A DNA stretch of 64,000 nucleotides from Trichobilharzia szidati (Eukaryota > Platyhelminthes > Trematoda > Strigeidida > Schistosomatidae): positions 116,986,110 through 117,050,109 of the forward strand of contig OX235279.1 in the NCBI GenBank assembly GCA_944472155.2, read 5' to 3'. Shown piece after piece: positions 36,995-48,361 of this stretch. The notes below the pieces were generated by a model, which did no database searches, was not told the origin of the DNA, and saw only the letters and a list, made by a program, of their open reading frames with translations. Every line of letters begins with the position of its first letter. Within the stretch, counting starts at the first letter, position 1. The translations under genes and the position numbers were made by a program.

Positions 36995-39600
36995 AATAAA
37001 CGTAATCGCTATCAAAACTATTTCCTGTATAATATTTACTTTAATAACTAATAAGTACAGTTTTTCTTGTGGTACCTTTCGTTTGATGCTTCTGTTAACA
37101 AACTTACATGATTACTAGGTTTAACTTATAATATTTAAGAAAATTTAAACTGAAAATACTGCTGCAATTTCTAAAAGTGATACTGACAAAGTCAGTGGCA
37201 AATCTTATGAAGTAATGTTCAAAGTACTATTGCTGAAAAGCTATCTCTTTACAGAACTTTTTCTCTGAAACAGTTACTTATTAATAACACCATATTCATA
37301 TAATGCCAGTGTATAATACTGTCAAAAGATTTCTTTGTCTGATTCAGAATTCTGGTAGTTTTTAAAACTACAGATAACAGATCAAACAGATAACTTGAAT
37401 AGAGGAATTCGTAAGTCAGCAAATGTTTAACACCGATGACAGTGGAACTTATCACAATAAAAGTTGTGTAAAAAAGCCCTGTTACCTGATGAAGGCCTTA
37501 TGTTTGACAAACAATCAAAGAGTTTCATCAGATAGAAAATGAACTTGTCAAATAACACACAGATATTGAATACCTTTGATGAAGGGCGGTACCATAGACT
37601 TGTAAGTTTGATTTTTTCCTAATTTTCGTCCCACTTGGTAATGAGCTGAATAATAAATCAGTAACTGATTTACAGTCCTAAATTACATTTTGACAACTGG
37701 TAAGACCAGTGCTCTAGGAATTTTAAATTTCGGTGTAAATAAGGATTGGTGATATTCCATATAAATACCTAGATCTATCTATCGACTGATGAACTTCTGC
37801 TTATCTTGAAATGTCACGCTCTGCGTTAGCTATTGTAGAAGCAACAAACACATTGGTAATAAGAGGAAAGTCGTTTAGACATAAAATCATTTGAATAAAT
37901 TTTGAGTGCGTAGATGAGAGATAAAGTTATAAAAATAAGAATACAAGTTTCATAAAAGAATTTTGTCCTTCATATTGCTTTGTAAAATGTCAAGTGGTCA
38001 CGTAACTGACAAAAAAGTCTTCCTCAATCTAAATTTTCAATACTATACTTAAAACTTCTTGTCTGTTTTAAGGACTAAATAAAGAATAAAATAAGATACA
38101 AGCGGATATTTTGAGATATGCACTTGTGATTACGTATTTCATATGCTTTCATTCAGGCTATTTGTTGTCCATTTTAAAATTCAAAAATCTGCATACAGAT
38201 GGTTATTTGCATTTTATAACCAAAAATTAAACAAGATCCAAACACATTTTCTTCCAACAAACTAAATCCTTGACACAACGGCTCACCTAATAAACTTCTC
38301 TATTTATATATAACTTAGCATTAAATAAAGGTTAAAGGAAAGATAACTGAAAAGATGGTTCCGTTAAAATCCCAGTTCTACAGACTTGCTACAAATTATG
38401 ACTAGTTTCTGGTTAAATTACTACCTCACTTTCTTCTTCACTATCACACGAGAAAACAAACAATGCAAGCCAAAAAATAGTGAATTGCAAAACTCCAAAA
38501 TCTCCAACAATTCTTTCTCTACATTTCTACTGAAAAGACAGCGTACAGATAAAACGTAATGGAGTCAGATGCGAAAATAAAGCTTTAAGCAAGGAAGCAA
38601 GAATCTTTACTCGGTGATATGAAACTCAGCAAGCTGCAAGAAGAAAACAGGATGAAATATCTACATCATCCAGTTGTGCATATACTCTCTGCTTCGTAAA
38701 AAGACGAAAACCTTCATGAGCTGTTAGAGCTTGTCGTATTTACGTGATCCGAATGAATAATACCGTCTTTTAAACTATGATTTTGGTGGCTCTTAAATAG
38801 CACTTTACCTCCATAAGTTCTATTGTAAATAAACCGACTACTGTACTCTTAAATACAGGCTAAAATAGTCTGAAAGCATACCTTAAAATCAAAAGTGTAG
38901 TACTTGATGAGTCACTGATTTTATTAATAATAGCCTCGATAAATACTGAGACAAGTCAGTGTTTAAGTCATATCAACCTAAATGAATAAACTAAAATCAA
39001 ATGCTCCTTCTTCACCTAAGTACCGTTTGAAAAGTAAAATGTCTATCTCATGCTTATCAGTGACGGTAAATTGACGGAACTGAAATCTGAAAATCTGTCT
39101 AAAGTATTAATGGGGGAAAAACTGACGGCTTATCACTCACCGAAATTTGAAAAGCATGTATGCTATCATCCAAATGCAGCACACGCACATGTGTCATACG
39201 TGTTCCTTTGCCAATACACTGCCCATCCATATTTTTGTATATACTGATGCTAATACCCTTTATTGCACTAGGAAACTTAGCGAATTAGTGAACATTGCAA
39301 TCTAAATCAAGAAAACAAGTTCAAAAATAGGTTTAGAATATTCAGAGAGAAAATGCATATAGGGGTACCTTTCAAATATTCCCAGATAAAATTTGAAATA
39401 AAAAGATAACCGTATATGCCTACACAGTCACTTTTCAACTGTTAATTGTGTGCAGCCTGCAATAACAAATGCTTGACTAAATACAAGCCTGATACAAATC
39501 ATGCTAACAAGGACAGCAAAATACTCATATATTACTCAAAACAACATATAACAAAACCTCTATTACTGTTCTCACATTTGCGTTCGCATAACGCTCATGC
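36995..39600. other. AT-rich stretch, nothing recognised
   Basis: No gene, exon or repeat could be supported. The small frames at 37249-37455, 39050-39247 and 39446-39646 have no family resemblance. Confidence 0.4.
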
Positions 39601-39603
39601 AGT

Positions 39604-40720
39604 ATTAATAATAATAATTTGCTTTATTCCAAAACAGTACTTGTGATACAGAATGGAATTCTCAGCATTTTTTACCACAGTATTGCATCCAGTTAGTACA
39701 TTATCAATAAATAAAATCCTACATAGATTAAGGAAATCTCATTTCATTATGACAACAACATATTGGCATGTTGGTAGCAAAGCCTAAGTTGAACAATGTT
39801 TGAAGGTGTTAGAAAAGTAGGTGCTATCATATTTACTGGCGTAAGCGAGAGAAAGAAACAAAGCAGCACATAAAGGAAATAAAGAAAGAGAGACAGAAAA
39901 TGAAAAGAAAGAAAGAAAATGTTGTACCTATAAATGATGTGAGTAGGAAAGACGAGGTCCAGTTGTACTACTGATTATTTAATGAATTATAGGTGTCACG
40001 CCTAATGCTTTCTTTATCACACAGAACACGAGCTAAGTAGGGTATGGTTGAGTTTTTGTACTTGCTGGTGCGAGCACATAGTTTCCTATATAGGCTTCTG
40101 GTTTCGCCTGATGAGATGCAAGGGGAGAGTTGTGAGTGAAGAGTGTGGTGTGAGTTAGATAAAATGGATTTGGCCTATTTTTCAAATGAGTCCATGTGCC
40201 TGTCAACCAGAATATTAACAAGCTGGTTGAGTGGCACGTTGCTTACCCTGCTGACAACCTTTAACATCCTGCGTAATATGTTATAGTCTTTCTTCAATAG
40301 CCCAGGAAAAACTAAGGGGAACAATGGAGAATAATAGGCAGAATGCGAGAGTTAACGAATTGTAGGAGTAAGGGTTGGATTATACCAGAATGTCTTAACT
40401 TCTTGATGTTGAAGGTAAGACGGAATATTTTCTTAGAAATCGTCAAGATATGAGGTGACCAGGAGAGATCAGCAGATAGAATGACGCCTAGGTATTTAAT
40501 TTCCGACTTGATTTCTATTTCAGTGCCATCTATGTTGCACAACTCGTGAGAGCTAACCAGTTTGTTTAGGTCAGATTTATGCCTAAAGGTGAAACTGACT
40601 GTTTGGCATTTGGAGGGGTTTAATGTATGACCGTTTTGCTTGGCCCACTTGCTAATTCCTGATAGAAAGCCATTTGGTTTAGAGCAGTCACTTTGACATT
40701 TAACATCTATTAACTTAATA
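39604..40720 (-). mobile_element. CR1-like non-LTR retrotransposon, reverse copy
   Basis: Minus-strand translation starts further 5' than the copy at 3242-4266: GFLSGISKWAKQNGHTLNPS, KCQTVSFTFRHKSDLNKLV, then IKYLGVILSADLSWSPH and VNSRILPIILHCSP. The 3' UTR and ATTATTAT-type tail lie at 39603-39720. The two copies agree closely over about 1 kb, including the 3' UTR, and lie inverted 36 kb apart. Frameshifts are present, so it is not active. Confidence 0.87.
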
Positions 40721-40993
40721 GTATGATAACACTTTTTATTTCATAGTTACTTAAATTCAATTTTATGTTAGCTCTCGTCGCTGATCTTAATAGTTAATTT
40801 TTGAACCATTATGAATGTTCACTTTATGAACAATAGGGTTCACTTATCTAATTACACTTTTGCACCCAATGACAAGTTTTACTCAACAACAAAAGCCTCA
40901 AGTACTTCAGAACACTCTCCTCAGTCCCACTTAAACTTTTCAAAACACAGCTACTGTGGTTAAGCGATTGGATATAAATTCGTAAATGACGTT

Positions 40994-41021
40994 TTAGTAC
41001 CACACGCTTGTGTGGTACTAA
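40994..41021. other. Perfect 12-bp hairpin
   Basis: The stem ttagtaccacac pairs with gtgtggtactaa around a gctt loop. No transcript or gene is placed next to it, so no function is proposed. Confidence 0.7.
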
Positions 41022-41592
41022 GATCATGAAAGGAAATTGGGATAATGGAGAATATTCTGAACCCTCAATAACTATGGTAAGTCACATGGTGATGAGAACG
41101 ACCAATGGAAAATGTTACCTGAAGCCAAATTGTACTTAAAATAGCAGACTAATCAAAGAGTGCAAGATTAATATGCTGGTATTAGTAGCAAATAGATGTT
41201 CTTCATCTAACACGGAGACTTTGAAAATTCCAGAAAAAACTTAGTAAAACATTATGAATATATGAACCAGCGATCAAAAATGAAAGCGTGATTCGAGGCT
41301 CGATTAATCTACAAAGCTGAAAATCTTCAAAACAAAAACATCCATTTGAGGACCACCGAATTCCAAGGTAACTAGCAGCATAATTACATTGAGAGCAAAT
41401 GTAGCTTCACAAGAAGCAGGGAAATGTGACAAGCCGAAAGATTTGCTATTAAAAATGCCGATAAAAAATTGACGGCAACAGAATAGAAAAACAATGAAAA
41501 TGAAACAAAAATTATCTAACACTGAACTGAGTCATTCCTCTTAAAGGAAACACCACATACTAGCCTCCATTATTCCACAGAATAACCAAAGA

Positions 41593-41808
41593 CACATCAA
41601 AACATATAATAATCTCATCCAATTAGGTGGACACAAAAGAGAAAATTTCATTAATTCCAGTTTCTTTCGGCGACTGATTGGAACTGCACATCATGAGAGC
41701 ACTTATTTTAGCAAATCCAGGGCAGTGTTCCAAATTCTCGGATCCTAATTCTTCCAGTCACTTATTCCACAAGACATCTACAGTAATTTTCAATACTCTT
41801 GCGGTTAG
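41593..41808 (+). pseudogene. Short BEL gag-like remnant
   Basis: About 57 bp (41605-41661) matches, in reverse, the 5' end of the BEL gag remnant (49781-49838). The match stops abruptly in the middle of the coding text. The reading frame continues as RRLIGTAHHESTYFSKSRAV and ends in a stop at 41746. This may be a fragment of a second BEL copy or a rearranged piece of the large one. Confidence 0.45.
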
Positions 41809-42228
41809 GTTGTGAAGTTTTTCCCAATTTAAAACACTTCTTTGAAAACACATAACTATGAACTGAAATTTCCTTCTCACTATATGCAAGTTTAAAATAG
41901 TAAGATGTCATGACTCTTCTGTTGACTTGTTTTATTATATTTCTGAACATACTGAACTAAATCCTACACACTTATTTCCTTCCGGGGAATAACTGACAGT
42001 TGCGAGCACACTCCTACTGTATCACAACGAACCCGTTCAACATGAAATCTAAAAGTTATTTACCAAATAAAACCGTTTAGATTGTTCAATATAGCTTGCT
42101 GTACATTCATGTGTAGGCATAAGTGTTTGTTGATATAAAAAGAAGGAGGTGTCAAATTGACAATACTTGCTGACTACTTCCCCTTTATCTTTTCCATCTA
42201 ATAAACCAATGAAATAAGACTTAATAGG

Positions 42229-44874
42229 GTCAAAGCTCTCCTATTACAATCACAGCAATTATTCTACTTCCAATATTGATTTTAATTCTCATGGTCATTT
42301 GTTATTATCATGGGAAAATTTATTACAAGTAGACCGTTCGATGAATTAATTCTTGCAGATTTTCTGGTCCACTTCAGTTGAAATATTTATGAACAAACAG
42401 ATTGGGATTACCTCTCAAAGCGCAGTTTAATACTTTGCTTAAAAAGTCGGTCAAAAATGAGGTGGTCAACTGAACAATTTAAACAAAACTTTATCAAGCA
42501 ACCTGTACTGATTTCATGGATCCATGCTATAAGACACATTGAGAACATTGTGATACCACACAATTACAATTGTTCTTATTGGCCGAAAATTATCATATGT
42601 GTGATCCATAATCCCTACGTTCGAGAGCTTACCCTTCAATTCGCTAGCTAAAATTGTGATTGATTTACACACTTTGTGTACACGCTGGCTACTCATCGGT
42701 CCTCCGAATTTAACACTATCTGACGAAGTGCACACCAGCAATTCCCAGGAAGTTAGGAACTGTGAAGTTATTCAGGGAGTTTATATGCCCTCTTGCAAAC
42801 ATTAGTGTCCAACAATAAAGCTATAATGAAAAGGCAGGTATTTAGTAACCCTACCAGTCGGTAGCATCTTATAGTTTTCTATATCTACTTTTACGGCCAC
42901 CACATACCAGTAGTCAATTTTTGAGTTTGACGAAAAGAAATCGTCTTTCAATTAAGTAATGCATGAATTACATTAATTGGATAGGAAAATCAAGTTTCCA
43001 AATGAATAATTCAGACACATGGTGACATGGTGACAGAATAGTCAAACCCTGAAGCAGTTAAGGCTTGCTGACCTCCGAAAGGATGACAAGCATCCAAGGA
43101 GTTCACCTAAGGATTAGATCAGTCGATCAAACTGTCTTATCCTGTTTAACGTATAAGGGTGCAGTAAGTGTCCGCCTGAACACAGGGCACTGGGATCAGA
43201 AACGAAGGCCTAATTTTTGCAGCAAACTAGGACCTGACAACAAACCAGTATCGTTGTCTAGACTGTTCAGTCATGTTCACGAACCTCAAGAAAAGTCACA
43301 CCCATTAGTTGGCCGTTGTGCTCTGCCGAGGCAGCGAAAATATATATTATTATTTCCAGAAGTAGTAGGCATGAATAGCAGTTTCAACATGTGAATAAGA
43401 TCTGGTAGGCTACGAGAAAACTAGAGACTGGAGAGGCAGTCACCGGAACTGATGCCATCCACTCTCATGGTCATAAGAAGTGTTTCAGAGGTGGAGCTTG
43501 ACACTGCTTGTGAGAAACACAAAAGCGATAAAAGGCTGTGGGGATGCCTGTCATCTCATGTGGCCATTAGTACTTTGAGGGTGATGTTGACTTATAAACT
43601 ATCTCTTCTAACTCACCTCACACTGATCAGCTCACCGAGATTACTGAATGTCGAATTCAGCTCCTAGTAGCAACTAGATACAGTGGTTTAACAGTGGTAA
43701 GAGACCAACAGCGAAGTCGGTGAACATATCCTATGCTGCGAAAACCGACCTCGGAACCTAGAGGGGGCACCAAACTAGGGTCATAATACCTCCCAATGCT
43801 TCGCGGAAACTACAGATATGCAAAGCAAAGAATGACAACCAATGTCACCGAAGTGTCCTAAGTGAACCTGAGGAAAAAAGCAACAGCCCGTCGTTTCCAG
43901 TGGATTCGGCCAATTACCTCCAACATTAGATCCTCAGCCAGTAACATACACGGTATCAACCACCCTACAACTCGTATTCACTTTATATAAAAGAACTTAC
44001 GCTGATAACGCTCGTATCACTTGAGGACATATGACTTTCGTTAATGCCAGCTTTATACAGGGTATATTTATGTAAACGCAACTTTTCACATATCTTCCAT
44101 TACTAATGCATCCAAAATTTTGGAGTAGAATTCGCTACCATGTCTACATAATTGAAAGACGATTTCTTTTCGTCAAACTCAAAAATTGACTACTGGTATG
44201 TGGTGGCCGTAAAAGTAGATATAGAAAACTATAAGATGCTACCGACTGGTAGGGTTACTAAATACCTGCCTTTTCATTATAGCTTTATTGTTGGACACTA
44301 ATGTTTGCAAGAGGGCATATAAACTCCCTGAATAACTTCACAGTTCCTAACTTCCTGGGAATTGCTGGTGTGCACTTCGTCAGATAGTGTTAAATTCGGA
44401 GGACCGATGAGTAGCCAGCGTGTACACAAAGTGTGTAAATCAATCACAATTTTAGCTAGCGAATTGAAGGGTAAGCTCTCGAACGTAGGGATTATGGATC
44501 ACACATATGATAATTTTCGGCCAATAAGAACAATTGTAATTGTGTGGTATCACAATGTTCTCAATGTGTCTTATAGCATGGATCCATGAAATCAGTACAG
44601 GTTGCTTGATAAAGTTTTGTTTAAATTGTTCAGTTGACCACCTCATTTTTGACCGACTTTTTAAGCAAAGTATTAAACTGCGCTTTGAGAGGTAATCCCA
44701 ATCTGTTTGTTCATAAATATTTCAACTGAGGTGGACCAGAAAATCTGCAAGAATTAATTCATCGAACGGTCTACTTGTAATAAATTTTCCCATGATAATA
44801 ACAAATGACCATGAGAATTAAAATCAATATTGGAAGTAGAATAATTGCTGTGATTGTAATAGGAGAGCTGTCAA
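42229..44874. mobile_element. Unclassified 2.6-kb element with 725-bp inverted arms
   Basis: The left arm (42234-42958) and right arm (44145-44869) are inverted copies of equal length. I found one clear mismatch in the parts compared (cacttcag versus cacctcag) plus small differences at the inner edge. The bases next to the outer ends are GTCAA on both sides (42229-42233 and 44870-44874), as expected of a 5-bp target-site duplication. The arm ends read agctctcctattac. The 1186-bp centre (42959-44144) is clearly richer in GC than the flanks and holds frames of 109 and 71 codons (43065-43394 and 43452-43667), neither recognised. No DDE, Rep or tyrosine-recombinase motif was seen. A recent inverted duplication is the alternative. 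Confidence 0.75.
42959..44144 (+). other. Central segment of the long-armed element, possible remnant ORFs
   Basis: The frames 43065-43394 (SVDQTVLSCLTYKGAVSVRL...) and 43452-43667 (SVSEVELDTACEKHKSDKRL...) lie on the same strand with 57 bp between them. Base composition is more balanced than the surroundings. I recognise no domain. They could be remains of one longer frame or chance frames in GC-richer DNA. Confidence 0.3.
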
Positions 44875-45563
44875 GGAACTCATCCCTATGTTCTTATTGT
44901 AACGAAGACGCTTTGAACTGATAATGACTGTGTGTTTTTCCAAACTTCATAATCCAAAACACGAGTATTCCTTGAACGAATTTATATTGTTTGGCAATTA
45001 AAGCAAGACAAAATACAAAGTCTAGAAACAAATGCTTAGTACATATGAAGTTTTAAAGTACTTTTATTCGTGTTCTTTCCGCCTTCTTCGAACTTGCACG
45101 CGATAGTACCATTCGCGCCTTCGAGTTGCCCACCAATGGCTGTCAGTTCCAATAAACAAACGTACAATGTTCACGTCCATTGACACTCCCGGGTAAAATA
45201 AGGTCCATCCCTTTTTTCCACAGCGGCGGTATCCTTTAACTGTACGGCTAATGCGAGAACCTGGGCTAATCGGGACTAGGCTAAAATGGAAAAGCAAGAC
45301 AAAAAAGCCCAACACACAACAAGCATCCCACATCACACCGACACGCTCTCCCTGGCGCGTGGGATCTACGCACTCTATCGACAGCACCACCACTGATCTG
45401 GTTCACGAATTATTGGTTGCTTCATACCACTCTAGCACAATCCTCTCCCCGGCGTATCCAATCGCGTACGCTGACTCTAACACTACTCGATTCGTCCACA
45501 AGTTTAGAAGCGACTTCAGAAGTACTTACAAAAACATTACAAGATGATTCACACAATGTGACA
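44869..45563 (-). repeat. Candidate LTR of the BEL element
   Basis: The segment is bounded by tgtcaagg on the left and atgtgaca on the right, so it has the TGTCA...TGACA inverted termini expected of an LTR. It lies just beyond the 3' end of the BEL coding region. It holds an AATAAA-like gaataaaag in reverse near 45062-45070. There is no second LTR in the window to confirm it, no clear polypurine tract, and its left edge coincides with the right end of the long-armed element. Frames of about 100 codons on both strands (45064-45547) are unassigned. Confidence 0.4.
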
Positions 45564-45654
45564 ACTATAAAATTAACCGACAATTAGATGAATCGGAACC
45601 CACTCAATTACTTAACACAAACATATGTACAATCAATATATCAAATGTTGTGGA

Positions 45655-45936
45655 TTCTGCCTTGACGAACTACCCTTGAAGAACTGTAGGACTTACAGCA
45701 GTATGCCTACATTCCTTCTCAGGTTGACGGTCCAAGTGGAAGGCGTCCGGACACAAACAAAATTAACCAACAGATAGAAGAGGGATGATACCAATTCAGT
45801 ATATACAACATGAACATATGTACAAAATAATACACCAAGTAAAGATGGACTGCTCTTCGACGTACCACCCTTGAAGAATTGTAGGACTTACAGCAATACT
45901 CCTACAACCCTTCTCAGGTTGACGCGCTTAAGTTGG
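45655..45936. repeat. Imperfect ~197-bp tandem repeat at the BEL 3' end
   Basis: The text cttgaagaactgtaggactt...ttctcaggttgac near 45675-45730 recurs near 45872-45925, with a shared acatatgtacaa segment between. That gives a period of about 197 bp. It lies between the pol stop and the candidate LTR, where some LTR elements carry 3' untranslated repeats. Confidence 0.7.
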
Positions 45937-47186
45937 AAAATCGTCGTTGAGTTCATTTGGTGACCTCCTTCCATCATCTATATCCTCAACTCTGGATGGT
46001 AACACACTCGTGACATTGTATCGTGGAATGTAGATGACTAACAAGCATGCGACGTATGTGACCAACCAAGCAAAGGCACAGAGTAATTTGCACCAAAGAT
46101 AATAACATACAAATAGTAGTTTGAAACCTGAAATGCCTTTATTCGTGCAAGTCAGTCTAACAGTTACCCTCTTGTACACAGTTAGCTTATCGCCACTAAT
46201 TTGGCCATTGACTTTCGTCCCTTCGAACGGACCGACACTAGCATAATCACTGCACAAGACACGTTGGTTCATGGACGGCTCTTTTACTGTATATGACAAC
46301 ACCAACGACGACTGACTGACACCAGTCGAAGAACTTAGCGGTGCATCAGAAGCCGTTGCTGTTCGACCTTTAGAAGGTTGTCTAACCGCAAGATTACCAT
46401 CACTGCTATCTTTCATTATTAGCTCCAGTTCAGCTTTAACATCTGTCGATAGTTGGGCTACACTTGGATCATTTACACTGACGGTCTCACTAGTATCCAT
46501 ACCTTCTGCAATCGCATCTGCCTTTAATTCTACTTCACGTTCTGGCACCTTTACTTGTAAAAACATCTCTTCTATGTCAGCTGCAATGGCAACTGGAGAC
46601 ATTCTGAATCTCAGCAGCAATTCTTCTAGTGATCCCTCGCAATCCGGGCCACTATACGAACTTTCGTTCAAGGAAACAACTTCGTGGTTTGCGGAACAAT
46701 CAAAGACTACGCGAAGTTTGCTGGGTTTCTTGGGGTTAAAGACCGGGTGATGAGGTAGATACCATTTCCCTGGTTCATTCTGATCAACCAGTCTTTCCAC
46801 GTAACCTTTAACTATGTGCTTGTCGATGACCTCTTTATACTTGGTCCACAGATCTGAATTTACCAGGAACTTCTTTCTTAGACTCAGAAGTCTCTTCATT
46901 GCCACCTCTCTGTTACAGACCGTCTGTTTATCCTTGGATCTCCAAGGTAATCCCACGATAAATCGACCGTTCTCAAACGTACAGGTTTCATTAACCAATT
47001 TTGCCGCTTCCCTATCTTCGACAGACCGCCCTCTTTCCACAGAACTATTATCGTGGAACTCTTTGTCATACATATCCCGAACCATACACGTTCTGTACTC
47101 ACTTCGTTGACAGTAACCAGGGACGACACTTGGGCCTTCGACACAGGTCCCCGTATAGTCCAACTAAGAGGAGTTGAAGTGGCTTC
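45928..47186 (-). pseudogene. BEL/Pao pol remnant: reverse transcriptase start fused to C-terminal tail
   Basis: In the 411-codon frame, residues 64-210 show the start of a BEL/Pao reverse transcriptase: GRFIVGLPW, WYLPHHPVFNP, LRVVFDCSA, GPDCEGSLEELLLRFR and AIAADIEEMFLQVKVPE. The remaining reverse transcriptase, RNase H and integrase are missing. The frame jumps to a Ser/Thr-rich tail with a strongly hydrophobic segment (about residues 348-379) and an end in RSPNELNDDFPT. Upstream, a WTIRGPV motif is in another frame, so at least one shift separates it. The hydrophobic tail could be an envelope-like or C-terminal pol module, which is inference. It is defective by deletion. Confidence 0.85.
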
Positions 47187-47192
47187 TTAGAA

Positions 47193-48361
47193 ATGGAGAG
47201 TGATCGATCAAAAAGTATCGATTCAGAAAAGCAATTCGTATATAGGCTTATATTCTACTCGTTAATAACCTTTGGTCTAAGCTTCATCCTTGTTTATTAC
47301 GAACAGTGACAGGACGAATCACAGTATACCTGATATTCGCTCTGTGTCTGCTGTGCATACTCCTGTTGAAATATTTTCTCCGAACGATATTCTTGAGACG
47401 AGTAAACAGGACAAATGAAAAACTGAAAAAGCTGCGTGCGACAAAACAAAAATTGTTAGAGGATGTGAAGGAGAAAGAGACATACAACAAAGCGCAACAG
47501 ATTCTAAAGCGGTTTGATCCATTAACATTTGCTTCCATGGCTGCAGAGGAAAGAAAGCTTGCAAGGCCTGGATTTGGCTCCATGATCAACTTGGGATCCT
47601 CTCAGTCAGAAAAACGACGTAGAAATACTTGCGACGCTGCTGCAGGTGATAAACTTTCGAATCCTGGATTATCAAATCAAAGTGTGCCTACACAACCAAG
47701 TAGTAGTACATCTATGTATGGTTCCGTTCAGGCACCAGCAATGAACAAACCACGTTTGTTAAGACCACTTCTGCCTAGAGAACGTTCAATAGTTGATAAA
47801 CTTTTGGATGTATTAGTTGGTGATGGTCCTGATCAACGGTATGCTCTAATCTGTAGTGAATGTGCTTCGCATAATGGAATGGCATTAGCAGAAGAATTTG
47901 AATATTTAGCATTTCGATGTTGTTACTGTAATCACTTTAATCCAGCACGTCGTTCACGATTACAGACCTCACTGGCGTCAAGAAGTATTGGCAAGTTGGA
48001 CCCAATCAATTCACAGTCAACACCTTGTCTATTAAGTAAACTTAGCCCCACAGGATTACTGGAAACAATGACAGAAGAAGTGACAAAAACCCCAGGCAAT
48101 GATGACAACCTCATGAATAGGCATAATGATGACAACACTAGGATTGTTGATGTTCCCCGGAATACTGTCACTGCTAATGGAGACGATGTTGTTGATGGTG
48201 ATGATGTTGATAAAGAGAGTGACAGTAATAAAAGAAGCAAAGACGTGGATTTAGACAACGCTGACAGTGGTAGTAGTAATATTACTAGTAATGGTGTTGA
48301 GGTTAGTCATCATGATTGTGATAATTTAAACAAGTATATACATATGAAAAAGTGTGAGTGA
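47193..48361 (+). pseudogene. LNPK: Lunapark (ER three-way junction protein), copy with N-terminal frameshift
   Basis: Lunapark stabilises three-way junctions of tubular ER. The first segment (47193-47309) encodes a lead ending FVYRLIFYSLITFGLSFILV, the first membrane hairpin arm, and hits a stop. The second frame is open across this point and runs to 48361, from about TGRITVYLIFALCLLCILLL (second arm). Then come a coiled coil (NEKLKKLRATKQKLLEDVKE), KRFDP, and the hallmark zinc ribbon with Cys183-Cys186 and Cys205-Cys208 (numbered from 47306) around HNGMALAEEFEY and FNPARR. The acidic tail is Asp/Asn-rich. A single lost base near 47305 explains the break. A 32-nt GT-AG micro-intron (47275-47306) would also restore frame but would delete most of the first membrane arm. 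A GTG at 47306 is only an artificial start. Confidence 0.85.

Noticed and set aside
42457..44646. Identical frames of 64 and 75 codons at 42457-42741 and 44362-44646
   Set aside because: Duplicated only because they lie in the inverted arms. Overlapping frames on both strands and no family resemblance argue against genes.
46814..47110. 98-codon plus-strand frame
   Set aside because: Antisense shadow of the BEL reverse-transcriptase remnant.
47932..48258. Minus-strand frame rich in Leu and Ser
   Set aside because: Shadow of the Asp/Asn-rich acidic tail of Lunapark on the other strand.
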